From: Bacteroidota bacterium
Lineage (GTDB): Bacteria; Bacteroidota; Bacteroidia; Flavobacteriales_D; Crocinitomicaceae
Assembly (NCBI GenBank): GCA_006226555.1
Contig: SBGS01000237.1
Location: forward strand, 1 to 15,773
Direction of reading: 5' to 3'
DNA: 15,773 nucleotides
Both the position numbers and the translations under genes were made by a program. The first letter of the stretch is position 1, and each line of letters opens with the position of its first letter. Below the pieces are notes generated by a model. It searched no databases. It had not been told where the DNA came from and saw only the letters and a program-made list of their open reading frames with translations. Positions 1-8,004 of this stretch are shown piece after piece.

Positions 1-81
1 AACACTGGGGTTTCCTTCGATGGGATCAAGCATTATACGAAAGACGCTATTGTTTCACGTCTCAAGCTACTTGAATCATGA
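1..81 (+). CDS. C-terminal end of an unidentified protein (5' truncated)
   Basis: An open frame runs from the first base of the window to a TGA at 79-81, giving the last 26 residues of a protein that begins upstream. The visible tail has a central segment SFDGIKHYTKDAI and ends RLKLLES. I do not recognise the family. Its stop overlaps the start codon of the next gene in an ATGA, so it is probably the preceding gene of the same operon. The reality of the frame rests on this coupling and on its being open to the edge, so the call is moderate. Confidence 0.55.
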   Translation, partial: NTGVSFDGIKHYTKDAIVSRLKLLES

Positions 82-581
82 GAATTAATTTAAGGGCTCC
101 GAAGCATTCCGATATTTCTCAAATCACGACGTGGGAAAATGACCCCGAACTTTATGATGAACTCTTTTACAATGGTCCGTACTCCAGAGAGGATATTGCA
201 GACCTTTTGCGTAGTTTAAATGAAATAGGTTCTGATCAGAAACGCTATATGATTTCAACAGGCGAACGATTGATCGGTATTGTTGATCTCTGCGATATTG
301 ATACTCAAAAAAAAGAAGCCTTCGTCACCGTGATGATCGCTTCTCCCCAAGACAGGAGAAAGGGGTACGCTACTATGGCTTTGATCCTTTTGGAAGATAT
401 TGCAAAAAATACGGGTGTTGAGAAGTTATTTGCGTGGGTTAGAACGGAAAATGAAGCGAGCCGGAATCTTTTTAACTCAATTGGTTATGAAAAAAGTAGC
501 GCAGGAAAACAACTTATCGTAAATGGAGTTCCGTATATTCATACAATACTTTTTGAAAAATGTTTAAAAGAATCTTACTGA
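78..581 (+). CDS. GNAT family N-acetyltransferase (RimJ/RimL-like)
   Basis: A 167-residue cytoplasmic acetyltransferase that would transfer the acetyl group of acetyl-CoA to an amine; the substrate cannot be told from sequence. The N-terminal strand with RAPKHSDISQITTWENDP (residues 6-23) is the usual opening of the RimJ/RimL-like GNAT branch. The acetyl-CoA pyrophosphate-binding loop (motif A) is RRKGYA at residues 93-98, followed by the helix that normally carries it. The C-terminal NEASRNLFNSIGYEK (125-139) is the standard motif B region. Length is typical for a single GNAT domain. The ATG overlaps the upstream stop in ATGA, and the 3' end overlaps mltG by 22 nt, so it is translated as part of a tight operon. 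From memory, a GNAT gene next to mltG is seen in other Flavobacteriia, but that does not define a substrate. Confidence 0.88.
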   Translation: MRINLRAPKHSDISQITTWENDPELYDELFYNGPYSREDIADLLRSLNEIGSDQKRYMISTGERLIGIVDLCDIDTQKKEAFVTVMIASPQDRRKGYATMALILLEDIAKNTGVEKLFAWVRTENEASRNLFNSIGYEKSSAGKQLIVNGVPYIHTILFEKCLKESY

Positions 582-1618
582 TCGGCTTTTTAGTTGTTGT
601 CTGTCTTGTTGTCTGGAAATGGGATAGGATAAAAGGTTTTTTAAACAAGGATGTCCGAACTACAAATCCAACTGAAGTTAAATTATTATTGAGGGAAGAG
701 CCTTCATTGGAGGAGCTTGCCCAGATCTTAACTGAAGAGGGAATAATTTCAGCACCGGAAGTGTTAACTTCTTTTGTAAAGGAAAATGGGCTAACGAGTA
801 ATTATGCAGCAGGGAAATATGTAATTCTAAGCGGTACTTTACTTGCGGATCTGGTGCATGGATTTGAAAAGAACGATGAAGGTCATGGATTTGCTGAAGT
901 AAAAGTAAAAGTTGTCTTCAACAGATGTCGCGATATATATGACGTTGGGGCGCAGATCAGTAAATGTATTCTAGCAGATAGTGCCTCTATCGTTGATTAC
1001 GCTCTGGATCCAGCGACATTATCTAAATATGGGTTCACGCGGGAGCAGTTACCGGCCCTATTTATTCCGGATTCGTATGAAATGTACTTTGATCTGACGG
1101 CAGAAGCTTTTGTCTCTGAGATGGCTGCTATTTTTAGATCATATTGGACTGAAGAACGCAAGCAAAAAATGACCGATATAGGTTTTTCCTCGCCTTCTCA
1201 AGTGGTAACATTGGCAAGCATTGTATATTCTGAACAAGGGAAAGTTCCGGAAGAATGGCCGGTCATTGCCGGTTTGTATCTTAATCGTTTGAAGAAAGGA
1301 ATGAGGTTGCAATCTGATCCTACGTTCAAATTTTGCTGGGGAGATAAATTAGAAGGTGTACAGCGTTTATTAGCAAAACATAGAGATATCGACTGTCCTT
1401 ACAATACTTATAAAATTGATGGACTTCCACCGGGGCCAATATGTTTGGTACCGAAAGAAGTTGTTAATGCTGTGCTTGAACCAAGTGATGTTAACTATCT
1501 GTATATGTGTGCTAAACCTGATTTCTCAGGAGAGCACAATTTTACCGCTTCGGATGCTCAACACATTCGAAATGCAAGGATTTATCAGAATTGGTTATCA
1601 AAAAACAATATGCGCTAA
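560..1618 (+). CDS. mltG: Endolytic murein transglycosylase MltG (YceG-like)
   Basis: A 352-residue inner-membrane lytic transglycosylase that cuts nascent glycan strands of peptidoglycan and is thought to set strand length. Residues 4-20 form one membrane anchor, with the rest in the periplasm. The catalytic region is LASIVYSEQ (218-226) followed by LYLNRLKKGMRLQSDPT (239-255); E225 lines up with the catalytic Glu of E. coli MltG (E218). The substrate-groove motif PYNTYKIDGLPPGPI is at 280-294. Two departures from the usual family pattern are visible: YSEQ where EKET is common, and CLVP following GPI where ANPG is common. The central region also holds several cysteines, which is unusual for a periplasmic enzyme. 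The 22-nt overlap with the GNAT gene and the TAATG junction with the next gene indicate one transcript. Confidence 0.93.
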   Translation: MFKRILLIGFLVVVCLVVWKWDRIKGFLNKDVRTTNPTEVKLLLREEPSLEELAQILTEEGIISAPEVLTSFVKENGLTSNYAAGKYVILSGTLLADLVHGFEKNDEGHGFAEVKVKVVFNRCRDIYDVGAQISKCILADSASIVDYALDPATLSKYGFTREQLPALFIPDSYEMYFDLTAEAFVSEMAAIFRSYWTEERKQKMTDIGFSSPSQVVTLASIVYSEQGKVPEEWPVIAGLYLNRLKKGMRLQSDPTFKFCWGDKLEGVQRLLAKHRDIDCPYNTYKIDGLPPGPICLVPKEVVNAVLEPSDVNYLYMCAKPDFSGEHNFTASDAQHIRNARIYQNWLSKNNMR

Positions 1619-2607
1619 TGGAGAGAAGAAGGTTTTTTAAAATGGGGTTTTTAGGGCTTGGTGTTACCGTTTTTAACCCTAAGAAGATCTCTGAGTTGAT
1701 AAGTCATGAAGAAAACAGTAGTGCCATCGTCCCTAGAGTGGTGAGCACATGGAATCACGGAATAGCTGCTAACGCTGCTGCATGGGAAGTCTTGATGATC
1801 GGAGGTAAGGCTATCGATGCAGTTGAAAAAGGAGTAATGGTTACCGAAGTAGATCTTACGAATAGATCTGTCGGAATCGGAGGAAGACCTGATGCATCCG
1901 GTCATGTAACGCTTGATGCCTGTATAATGGATGATCGCTCTCGATGTGGCTCTGTGGCCTATTTAGAAGGGATTAAACATCCGATCTCAGTGGCGCGTGC
2001 CGTAATGGAAACGACGCAACACGTCATGCTGGTTGGGAAAGGAGCATACGAATTCGCATGCGGACAGGGATTTGAGAAAAGTAAGACGCCTTTAAAGGAG
2101 GTAAAGGATGATTGGAAGAAGTGGGTCAAGGAAGAGAAAGAAAAGGCAAAAAGACCTGAGATCAATCATGAAAATCATGATACCATTGGAATGATCGCAA
2201 TTGATGCCCAAGGAAATTTGAGCGGTTCTTGCACAACAAGTGGTTGGGCTTATAAAATGCCGGGGAGGGTTGGAGATTCGCCAATCATTGGAGCGGGATT
2301 GTTCGTGGATAATGAAGTAGGAGCTGCCTGTGCTACAGGTTTAGGTGAAGCTATTATTAGAATTGCCGGGAGTCACACAGTTGTAGAAGCCATGCGGTAT
2401 GGAGCTTCACCACAGGAGGCTTGTGAGATGGCGGTAAAGCGCATTATCGAAAAACATGATGATCTAACAGGATTGCAGTGTGGATTTATCGCTATGAATA
2501 AGAAAGGTGAAGTTGGTGCTTACTCAGTATATAACGGCTTCAATTATGCGCTCAAGGATAATGAGCGAGAAGAAATGGTGGATGCAGGATTTGATAGGTC
2601 ATGGTAA
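1618..2607 (+). CDS. N4-(beta-N-acetylglucosaminyl)-L-asparaginase (glycosylasparaginase), Tat-exported
   Basis: A 329-residue Ntn-hydrolase that cuts the GlcNAc-Asn bond left after protein and glycan have been trimmed from N-glycoproteins (EC 3.5.1.26 in the family). The precursor should self-cleave between D188 and T189 in the motif HDTIGM, freeing the catalytic threonine. Using the Flavobacterium enzyme as guide (Trp11, Thr152, Thr170, Arg180, Asp183), the matching residues are W45, T189, T207, R217 and D220, all present with the right spacing; MPGRVGDSPI (214-223) is the substrate-binding loop. The N-terminus MERRRFFKMGFLGLG fits a twin-arginine leader (RRxFxK), which supports export to the periplasm and supports this ATG over an in-frame TTG at 1591. 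The ATG overlaps the mltG stop as TAATG. A plain isoaspartyl peptidase/asparaginase is less likely because of the GRVGD loop and tryptophan. Confidence 0.9.
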   Translation: MERRRFFKMGFLGLGVTVFNPKKISELISHEENSSAIVPRVVSTWNHGIAANAAAWEVLMIGGKAIDAVEKGVMVTEVDLTNRSVGIGGRPDASGHVTLDACIMDDRSRCGSVAYLEGIKHPISVARAVMETTQHVMLVGKGAYEFACGQGFEKSKTPLKEVKDDWKKWVKEEKEKAKRPEINHENHDTIGMIAIDAQGNLSGSCTTSGWAYKMPGRVGDSPIIGAGLFVDNEVGAACATGLGEAIIRIAGSHTVVEAMRYGASPQEACEMAVKRIIEKHDDLTGLQCGFIAMNKKGEVGAYSVYNGFNYALKDNEREEMVDAGFDRSW

Positions 2608-5099
2608 AATCGAGGTTATTTATTGTTCTGCTTGCGATGACTATGGGACTGAAGGGATTAGCTCAAAAAACGCTTGAATGGTCGTTCTTTCATCCTGTTA
2701 AGAAAGAGTGGATTGATTTGGGTAAATCAGGAAGCGTTCAAGAGGCGCTAATCCGAACCGGAGAACTTCCTGATCCGTTTTATGGAATGAATGAATCCAA
2801 GTTTTCCTGGATAGAAGATCATGACTGGACCTTTAAATCCATTGTGTTCATGGATAGTGCGGAGCTTAGCCTCCCGGTCGACTTAAATTTTAGCGGTGTA
2901 GATACGTATGCGAAGTTATATGTCAATGATCAATTTGTTGATTCCTTCCAAAATGCATTTATTCCTTATCATCTTTCGGTAGGTTCATTCTTAAAAGTTG
3001 GATTAAATGAAGTTCGATTAGAATTTGTTCCACCTGTTCGCTATCACGCAGAACGCTGGAATACAGAAAGATATCATTTACCCGCACCAAATGATGTGCA
3101 TAAGATTGCCATTGCTCCTTATACCAGAAAGCCACAATACCAATTTGGTTGGGATTGGTCGCTGCGCATGAATACAATTGGGTTGGTGGGGGAAGCCACA
3201 TTGTCAATAGTGGATAGACCGGAGATCTGGAACAAGTCCGTTCGTGTGCTTGAATTGTCTGACTCAATTGCTAAACTGGAGCTTATCTTGGAGTTAACAA
3301 ATAAAGAGATACATGAGGTAAGCTGGCAAAGCGATTTGTTCGCCAATGAAATTATTGAAATTTCGCCCGATCAACGATTTCATCGGATTGTTAATCTTGA
3401 AAAGCCAGAGCTTTGGTGGCCAAGAGGTATGGGAGGACAACATATTTATGACGATAGCTGGACAATCACTGCCTCAGGATATGATCAGGGAGCTAATGCG
3501 AGTGTCAGTTTTGGTGTTAAAACATCTGAGCTTATCAATGAGCCTGATCAATGGGGGACGAGCTATTACTTTAAAATAAATGGCAAACGCGTATTTGCAA
3601 AAGGTGCCAATTATATTCCTCAGGATATTTTTCCGGACAGAATAAAAGATGAATCGATCGAGGAGGTAATAGAAGAGATGGCAGCATGTAATTTCAACAT
3701 GGTGCGTGTTTGGGGAGGAGGATTCTATCAGAAGGAGTCATTCTATAATGCATGTGATAAAGCGGGTATTATGGTTTGGCAAGATTTGATGTTTGCTTGT
3801 GCTATGTATCCTGGAGATAGTACGTTTTTAAATAATGTAAGGGACGAATTAGAATATCAGATACCAAGAATTGCAATCCATCCTTCGGTAATGTTATTCA
3901 ATGGTAATAATGAAGTGGAAGTCGCGTGGGGTAATTGGGGATTCCAGATAAAGTATGGTTTGTATGGAAAATCCGCGAAAGAAATAGAAGAAGCGTATGT
4001 TAAGTTGTTCAAAGAACTGGCCCCATCAGTAAATAACACACTTTCTTCCATTCCATATATTCACACATCACCATTGAGCAACTGGGGTAAAGAAGAATAT
4101 TATAATCACGGTTCACAGCATTATTGGGGAGTTTGGCACGGAAAGGATCCCATTGAAGATTTTGGCAAAAAGATCGGTCGATTTAATGCTGAGTATGGCT
4201 TTCAGAGCTTTCCGGAATTCAATACTCTTCAGAGTTTTTCTGTAGAAGCTGATTGGGACATTGCATCTGATGTTATGAAACAACATCAAAAAAGTTATGT
4301 TGGGAATGATATGATCCTAAAGCATGCTAAACGCCTATATGGAGAACCAACAGATTTCAAGCATTTTGTTTATTACTCACAGCTTACTCAGGCGATGGCA
4401 GTAAGTATGGCAGTTGCCGGACATCGAATAGATGCACCACGTTGTGGAGGAACACTTTACTGGCAGTTCAATGATTGTTGGCCCGTTTCATCTTGGTCGT
4501 CCAGAGATTACTACGGAAACTGGAAAGCTTTACAATACAGAATGCGACAAGATTACAGAGACTGGACTGTCTTAGAACGCTACGAAGATCTTGATACGAA
4601 GCACTATTTCGTTGTAAGTGAGAGTGATAGTCTTGAAGAGATTTCGTACAGCTGGAAGCTATACCGCCTGAATGGAAAGATTGAACGATCAGGAGTAGGA
4701 ATAGCAGAGGTGAACAAAGATCATCACCATATTATGGATATTGAGATCCCGAAGAAGAAGAAAAGATGCAAGAAAGAAAAGAGTTATTTTCTTGAAATCG
4801 AATTAAAAAAAGGAGCCGAATCGTATCGACGTAATTTTGATGTTTTAAATCAGGATTTTGAGCAGGAGTTTAAAGAGAGGTCTGTTTGCATTTCGCTACA
4901 GAACATAGATACGAATACGAAGACTGCCGAGATCTTAATTACCACATCTTCATTTATTGCCGATCTGTGGTTGGTTTGCGATAAATTTGGGATTACGTTT
5001 GAAGATAACTTTATTAGTATGTTGCCAGGCGAAAGGATCGTCAAGATCAAGTACAAAGAATTGCCTGAACAAAAAGACTTTCACTTTTATTATCGATGA
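2601..5099 (+). CDS. Secreted GH2 beta-mannosidase
   Basis: An 832-residue glycoside hydrolase of family 2 that removes terminal beta-linked mannose, for example from Man-beta-1,4-GlcNAc. Residues 1-21 are a Sec signal peptide ending GLAQ, with no lipobox cysteine, so it is probably periplasmic. The domains run as a jelly-roll sugar-binding domain (about 25-205), an immunoglobulin-like domain (about 206-310), a TIM barrel (about 315-660) and C-terminal beta domains. The barrel shows MVRVWGGGFYQ (367-377), the acid/base region FNGNNEVE with E438, and the nucleophile region FNAEYGFQS with E531, as in BtMan2A-type beta-mannosidases. WWPRGMG (272-278) is also typical. A lysine-rich stretch at 717-727 (PKKKKRCKKEK) in the C-terminal part is unusual. 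The start overlaps the glycosylasparaginase stop by 7 nt, tying the two N-glycan-core enzymes together. Confidence 0.92.
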   Translation: MVKSRLFIVLLAMTMGLKGLAQKTLEWSFFHPVKKEWIDLGKSGSVQEALIRTGELPDPFYGMNESKFSWIEDHDWTFKSIVFMDSAELSLPVDLNFSGVDTYAKLYVNDQFVDSFQNAFIPYHLSVGSFLKVGLNEVRLEFVPPVRYHAERWNTERYHLPAPNDVHKIAIAPYTRKPQYQFGWDWSLRMNTIGLVGEATLSIVDRPEIWNKSVRVLELSDSIAKLELILELTNKEIHEVSWQSDLFANEIIEISPDQRFHRIVNLEKPELWWPRGMGGQHIYDDSWTITASGYDQGANASVSFGVKTSELINEPDQWGTSYYFKINGKRVFAKGANYIPQDIFPDRIKDESIEEVIEEMAACNFNMVRVWGGGFYQKESFYNACDKAGIMVWQDLMFACAMYPGDSTFLNNVRDELEYQIPRIAIHPSVMLFNGNNEVEVAWGNWGFQIKYGLYGKSAKEIEEAYVKLFKELAPSVNNTLSSIPYIHTSPLSNWGKEEYYNHGSQHYWGVWHGKDPIEDFGKKIGRFNAEYGFQSFPEFNTLQSFSVEADWDIASDVMKQHQKSYVGNDMILKHAKRLYGEPTDFKHFVYYSQLTQAMAVSMAVAGHRIDAPRCGGTLYWQFNDCWPVSSWSSRDYYGNWKALQYRMRQDYRDWTVLERYEDLDTKHYFVVSESDSLEEISYSWKLYRLNGKIERSGVGIAEVNKDHHHIMDIEIPKKKKRCKKEKSYFLEIELKKGAESYRRNFDVLNQDFEQEFKERSVCISLQNIDTNTKTAEILITTSSFIADLWLVCDKFGITFEDNFISMLPGERIVKIKYKELPEQKDFHFYYR

Positions 5100-5100
5100 T

Positions 5101-5131
5101 TTTGCAAATTCTACCATGGTAGCTATCTTTG
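5101..5131 (+). promoter_or_regulatory. Bacteroidota-type promoter of the MarR/TonB-receptor unit
   Basis: A TTTG at 5101-5104 is followed after 19 nt by TATCTTTG at 5124-5131, matching the -33 TTTG and -7 TAnnTTTG consensus of the Bacteroidota housekeeping sigma factor. The ATG of the MarR gene begins only 4 nt after the -7 element, so the expected transcription start falls at or beside the start codon, predicting a leaderless or nearly leaderless mRNA. Confidence 0.75.
5111..5122. promoter_or_regulatory. Candidate MarR operator: perfect 12-bp palindrome
   Basis: CTACCATGGTAG is its own reverse complement and lies wholly inside the spacer between the -33 and -7 elements, where a bound repressor would block RNA polymerase. 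An outer inverted pair, GCAAA at 5104-5108 and TTTGC at 5128-5132, surrounds it asymmetrically. MarR proteins usually bind short palindromes that overlap their own promoter; assigning this one to the adjacent MarR is inference. Confidence 0.6.
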
Positions 5132-5135
5132 CACC

Positions 5136-5579
5136 ATGAAGATCGAAGACGCGATAAAAAGTAAGTTTAAATCACCATTTATCAAGGCAGTAGTTAATGT
5201 ACGCTATACGTCCAACTATATGTCAGGAATTCAGAATAGTTTTATGGGGCAATTCGACCTCACGATGCCTCAATTCAATATTCTGAGAATTTTACGTGGT
5301 GCTGGTGAGATGGTATCAGTTAATTCTATTAAAGAAAGAATGGTTGAGAAATCGCCAAACACTACTCGTCTGTTGGATAAGCTGATTGAAAAGGAGCTGA
5401 TCAGCAGAGAACGCTGTGAAAAAGATAGAAGAGTGGTTTATGTGCAAATATCGGAGAAAGGACTCGATCTGCTGAAGAAAATTGATGAATCAGGTGAATT
5501 TGATAAACTGTTGCCCAATCATCTTACAGATGAAGAATGTGAAACATTGAGTGCGCTTTTAGATAAGATGCGAGGTTAA
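5136..5579 (+). CDS. MarR family winged-helix transcriptional regulator
   Basis: A 147-residue homodimeric DNA-binding protein that probably represses its own promoter and the downstream receptor gene, and releases DNA when a small ligand or oxidant binds. The N-terminal helices (5-35) would form the dimer interface. LTMPQFNILRIL (42-53) opens the winged helix domain, SVNSIKERMVEKSPNTTRLLDKLIEK (61-86 as a region) holds the recognition helix, and DRR at 97-99 is the wing motif typical of MarR proteins. The C-terminal TDEECETLSALLDKM (131-145) completes the dimer helix. Residue C94 lies just before the wing; whether it senses redox is not shown. The gene has its own promoter with a palindrome and lies 15 nt upstream of the TonB receptor, so the receptor is the likely regulated target. 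Confidence 0.9.
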   Translation: MKIEDAIKSKFKSPFIKAVVNVRYTSNYMSGIQNSFMGQFDLTMPQFNILRILRGAGEMVSVNSIKERMVEKSPNTTRLLDKLIEKELISRERCEKDRRVVYVQISEKGLDLLKKIDESGEFDKLLPNHLTDEECETLSALLDKMRG

Positions 5580-5594
5580 CACCAAATTCCTGAT

Positions 5595-8003
5595 ATGATA
5601 AAATATTTATTTCTCCTTATTACTATCTCCTGTTTTCCTTTCTTGTACGCCCAGCAAATATCGGGTGATGTATATGATAATGAAGGAAATCCACTTGAAT
5701 ATGTTAAAGTAAAAGTCCTGTCAATAGACTCAGCAGTCGTATCAGGTGCCTTCACGGATATCAATGGCCATTTTGAAATTGCCGGTGTTCAACCGGGAAA
5801 CTACATTTTACAATTGAGTCTGCCGCCTTTCAAGATAATTGAAAGGAATGTTGAACTTAAAAACGTGATCAATCTAGGAAAGATCGCTATGGAAATGGAC
5901 AACACCCTTGAGCTAGAGGGTGTGGTTGCGAAGGGATCCAGAGATGTTTTAAAGGCGGGTATAGACAAGAAAATATATTCAACACAAGATGATCTGACCT
6001 CGAAAGGTGGTACCGTGCAGGATATTTTGAATAATATTCCTTCGATAGAAGTAGATCAGGATGGCAACATAAGTTTGCGCGGAGATGGAAACGTCATTAT
6101 TCTGATAGATGGAAGGCCGAGTGCCTTAGCAATGGGTGATGGTAAGAACCTTTTGAGTGCGCTTCCTGCCAATTCGATTGAACGAATTGAAGTCGTAACA
6201 AATCCTTCCGCGAAATATGATCCAGATGGAACTTCAGGGATCATAAATATTGTTATGAAAAAGAATAGATTGAAGGGATTCAACGGTATGATCTCCGCCA
6301 CAGCAGCGACTGGTGGTCAATATGAAGGGAATTTTGCCTTGAGCTACAGGAACAGCAAATTAAATCTTTACGGGAACTATTCCTATAATCACCGAGAGGG
6401 ATATCGCAACTATGACAATGATCTTATTCGAAATGAAGGAGCTACCGATCAAGTAACGCTGAGTCAGGAGAGAAGTGGTACCGATCTTGAAGAGGGTCAT
6501 ACTGCTGTGATCGGGCTGGATTATTATATCAACAAAAGCAATAGTTTAGGTATTTCCGGAACCTTGGCGCCTGGTTTGCGTCAACGGACGGGAGATCTGT
6601 TTACAACGCAAATTGATGCTGCGGGAGACACACTTGATTATTGGAATCGAAGGTCTGAAGACCCCGAAAAGAATCTCAATTTTGATCTATCCTTCAATTT
6701 TCAGCATAAATTCAAAGAAGACAAAGGCGATTGGATGTTTAGTGCTAATCATTCGGTGGGAGAGGAAGATTTTCAAGCTAGCTATGAACAAGATGATTAC
6801 TGGTTATCAGGGGTGCAACTTTCACAGCCAACTGTATTACAACGACTATTCAATAATGAAAAAACAACGACGTCTACTTTTCAGTTAGATATCACTCGCT
6901 TATTTCCAAAAATAGGTGCGCGCTCTGAATTTGGAGCAAAATCTATCGTGCGTGATCAATTGGTTTCTCCTTATTCTGACAGGTTTGACTACGTTTCTCA
7001 AACCTATGTGTCGGATACGCTGGCAAATTATGATTATGCCTTTCATTTCGAAGTTCACAGTATTTACGGGATCTTTGGTCAGGAATTAGGAAAGTTCAAA
7101 TATCAAGGGGGCATCAGAGGTGAATATGCCGTTCAGGCTCCTGATCTCATTTCGAGTGGCGAGTCGTATTTTACCACCTATGTGAATTTGTTCCCAAGTG
7201 CGCATTTAAAATATGCAGTAAGCGAAAACGGAGAGCTTAGTTTGAGCTATAGTCGAAGAATTAATCGTCCCGGGGCTGGTCAACTCAATCCTTTTACAAG
7301 CTATGCAGACCCATTTAATTTGAGAAGTGGGAATCCATTTTTACAACCGGAATATATCAATTCATATGACCTTGGTTATAGCATGAATAAAAAGAAATTG
7401 AACTTTTCTTTTAGCGTGTTCCATCGGCAAACTACAGACGTGATCAATCGGGTTAAGCTATTTAATCCGGACAACTCGGCATTTGTAACATTTGCGAATA
7501 TTGACAAAAGTATCTCAACAGGATTGGAAACAGTTATCATTTGGAAGCCGGTTAAATGGCTCAAGAATACGTTCTCATTAAATGGTAATTACGTTGAATA
7601 CATTAATAATGATCCCTTAACTAACTGGAATAACAGTGGTTTGATCTGGAGTGCAAAAAATGCTTTAGTTGTGGATTTCTGGAAGGAAACGGCTACTGTT
7701 CAATTAAATGTTCAGTATAATGCTCCAAGACCGACACCACAGGGAATTGTTCAGCGCAGAGGAGGAGTGGACCTTTCTGTTTCTAAATCATTCATGAAAA
7801 AGAAATTGAATTTTACCGTCAGAACAACAGATATTTTCGATCGTGTAGGATTTATTATTGATTTTGATCGTGATGGGATCAATCAAGACTCTCACTATAA
7901 GTGGTTGACAAGAAGATTGTGGTTCACCGCATCCTATACCTTTGGTAATTTCGAGAAGAAAATGAGAACCAACGGTGGCGGTGGCGGTGGAGACGGAGAA
8001 TAA
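5595..8003 (+). CDS. TonB-dependent outer-membrane receptor (carboxypeptidase-regulatory-like N-terminus, OMP_b-brl_3-type barrel)
   Basis: An 802-residue outer-membrane protein, expected to take up an unknown substrate with TonB-ExbBD energy. Residues 1-19 are a Sec signal peptide ending in FLYA before QQ. Residues 20-105 form the carboxypeptidase-regulatory-like beta domain common in Bacteroidota receptors. The plug spans about 115-225, with VQDILNNIPSIEVDQDGNI (141-159) and YDPDGTSGIINIVMKKN closing it, and the barrel follows. RPGAGQLNPFTSY and the final strand WFTASYTFGNF are typical of the outer membrane beta-barrel family that does not need a SusD partner, and no susD gene is nearby. 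The C-terminus is a short tail of six glycines then DGE, coded by GGTGGC repeats at 7974-7991. The substrate is unknown; the MarR gene upstream suggests inducible expression. It ends facing the minus-strand genes. Confidence 0.9.
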   Translation: MIKYLFLLITISCFPFLYAQQISGDVYDNEGNPLEYVKVKVLSIDSAVVSGAFTDINGHFEIAGVQPGNYILQLSLPPFKIIERNVELKNVINLGKIAMEMDNTLELEGVVAKGSRDVLKAGIDKKIYSTQDDLTSKGGTVQDILNNIPSIEVDQDGNISLRGDGNVIILIDGRPSALAMGDGKNLLSALPANSIERIEVVTNPSAKYDPDGTSGIINIVMKKNRLKGFNGMISATAATGGQYEGNFALSYRNSKLNLYGNYSYNHREGYRNYDNDLIRNEGATDQVTLSQERSGTDLEEGHTAVIGLDYYINKSNSLGISGTLAPGLRQRTGDLFTTQIDAAGDTLDYWNRRSEDPEKNLNFDLSFNFQHKFKEDKGDWMFSANHSVGEEDFQASYEQDDYWLSGVQLSQPTVLQRLFNNEKTTTSTFQLDITRLFPKIGARSEFGAKSIVRDQLVSPYSDRFDYVSQTYVSDTLANYDYAFHFEVHSIYGIFGQELGKFKYQGGIRGEYAVQAPDLISSGESYFTTYVNLFPSAHLKYAVSENGELSLSYSRRINRPGAGQLNPFTSYADPFNLRSGNPFLQPEYINSYDLGYSMNKKKLNFSFSVFHRQTTDVINRVKLFNPDNSAFVTFANIDKSISTGLETVIIWKPVKWLKNTFSLNGNYVEYINNDPLTNWNNSGLIWSAKNALVVDFWKETATVQLNVQYNAPRPTPQGIVQRRGGVDLSVSKSFMKKKLNFTVRTTDIFDRVGFIIDFDRDGINQDSHYKWLTRRLWFTASYTFGNFEKKMRTNGGGGGGDGE

Positions 8004-8004
8004 T

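Noticed and set aside
1591..1617. Upstream TTG start for the glycosylasparaginase
   Set aside because: It would put nine residues before the twin-arginine motif and overlap mltG more; the ATG in TAATG is the better start.
2959..3267. Minus-strand 102-residue frame inside the beta-mannosidase gene
   Set aside because: It overlaps the conserved GH2 coding sequence and has no recognisable domain or start signal.
7974..7991. GGTGGC repeat at the receptor 3' end as a phase-variation tract
   Set aside because: Only two exact copies and a third partial one, in units of 6, so changes would stay in frame; it just codes the glycine tail.
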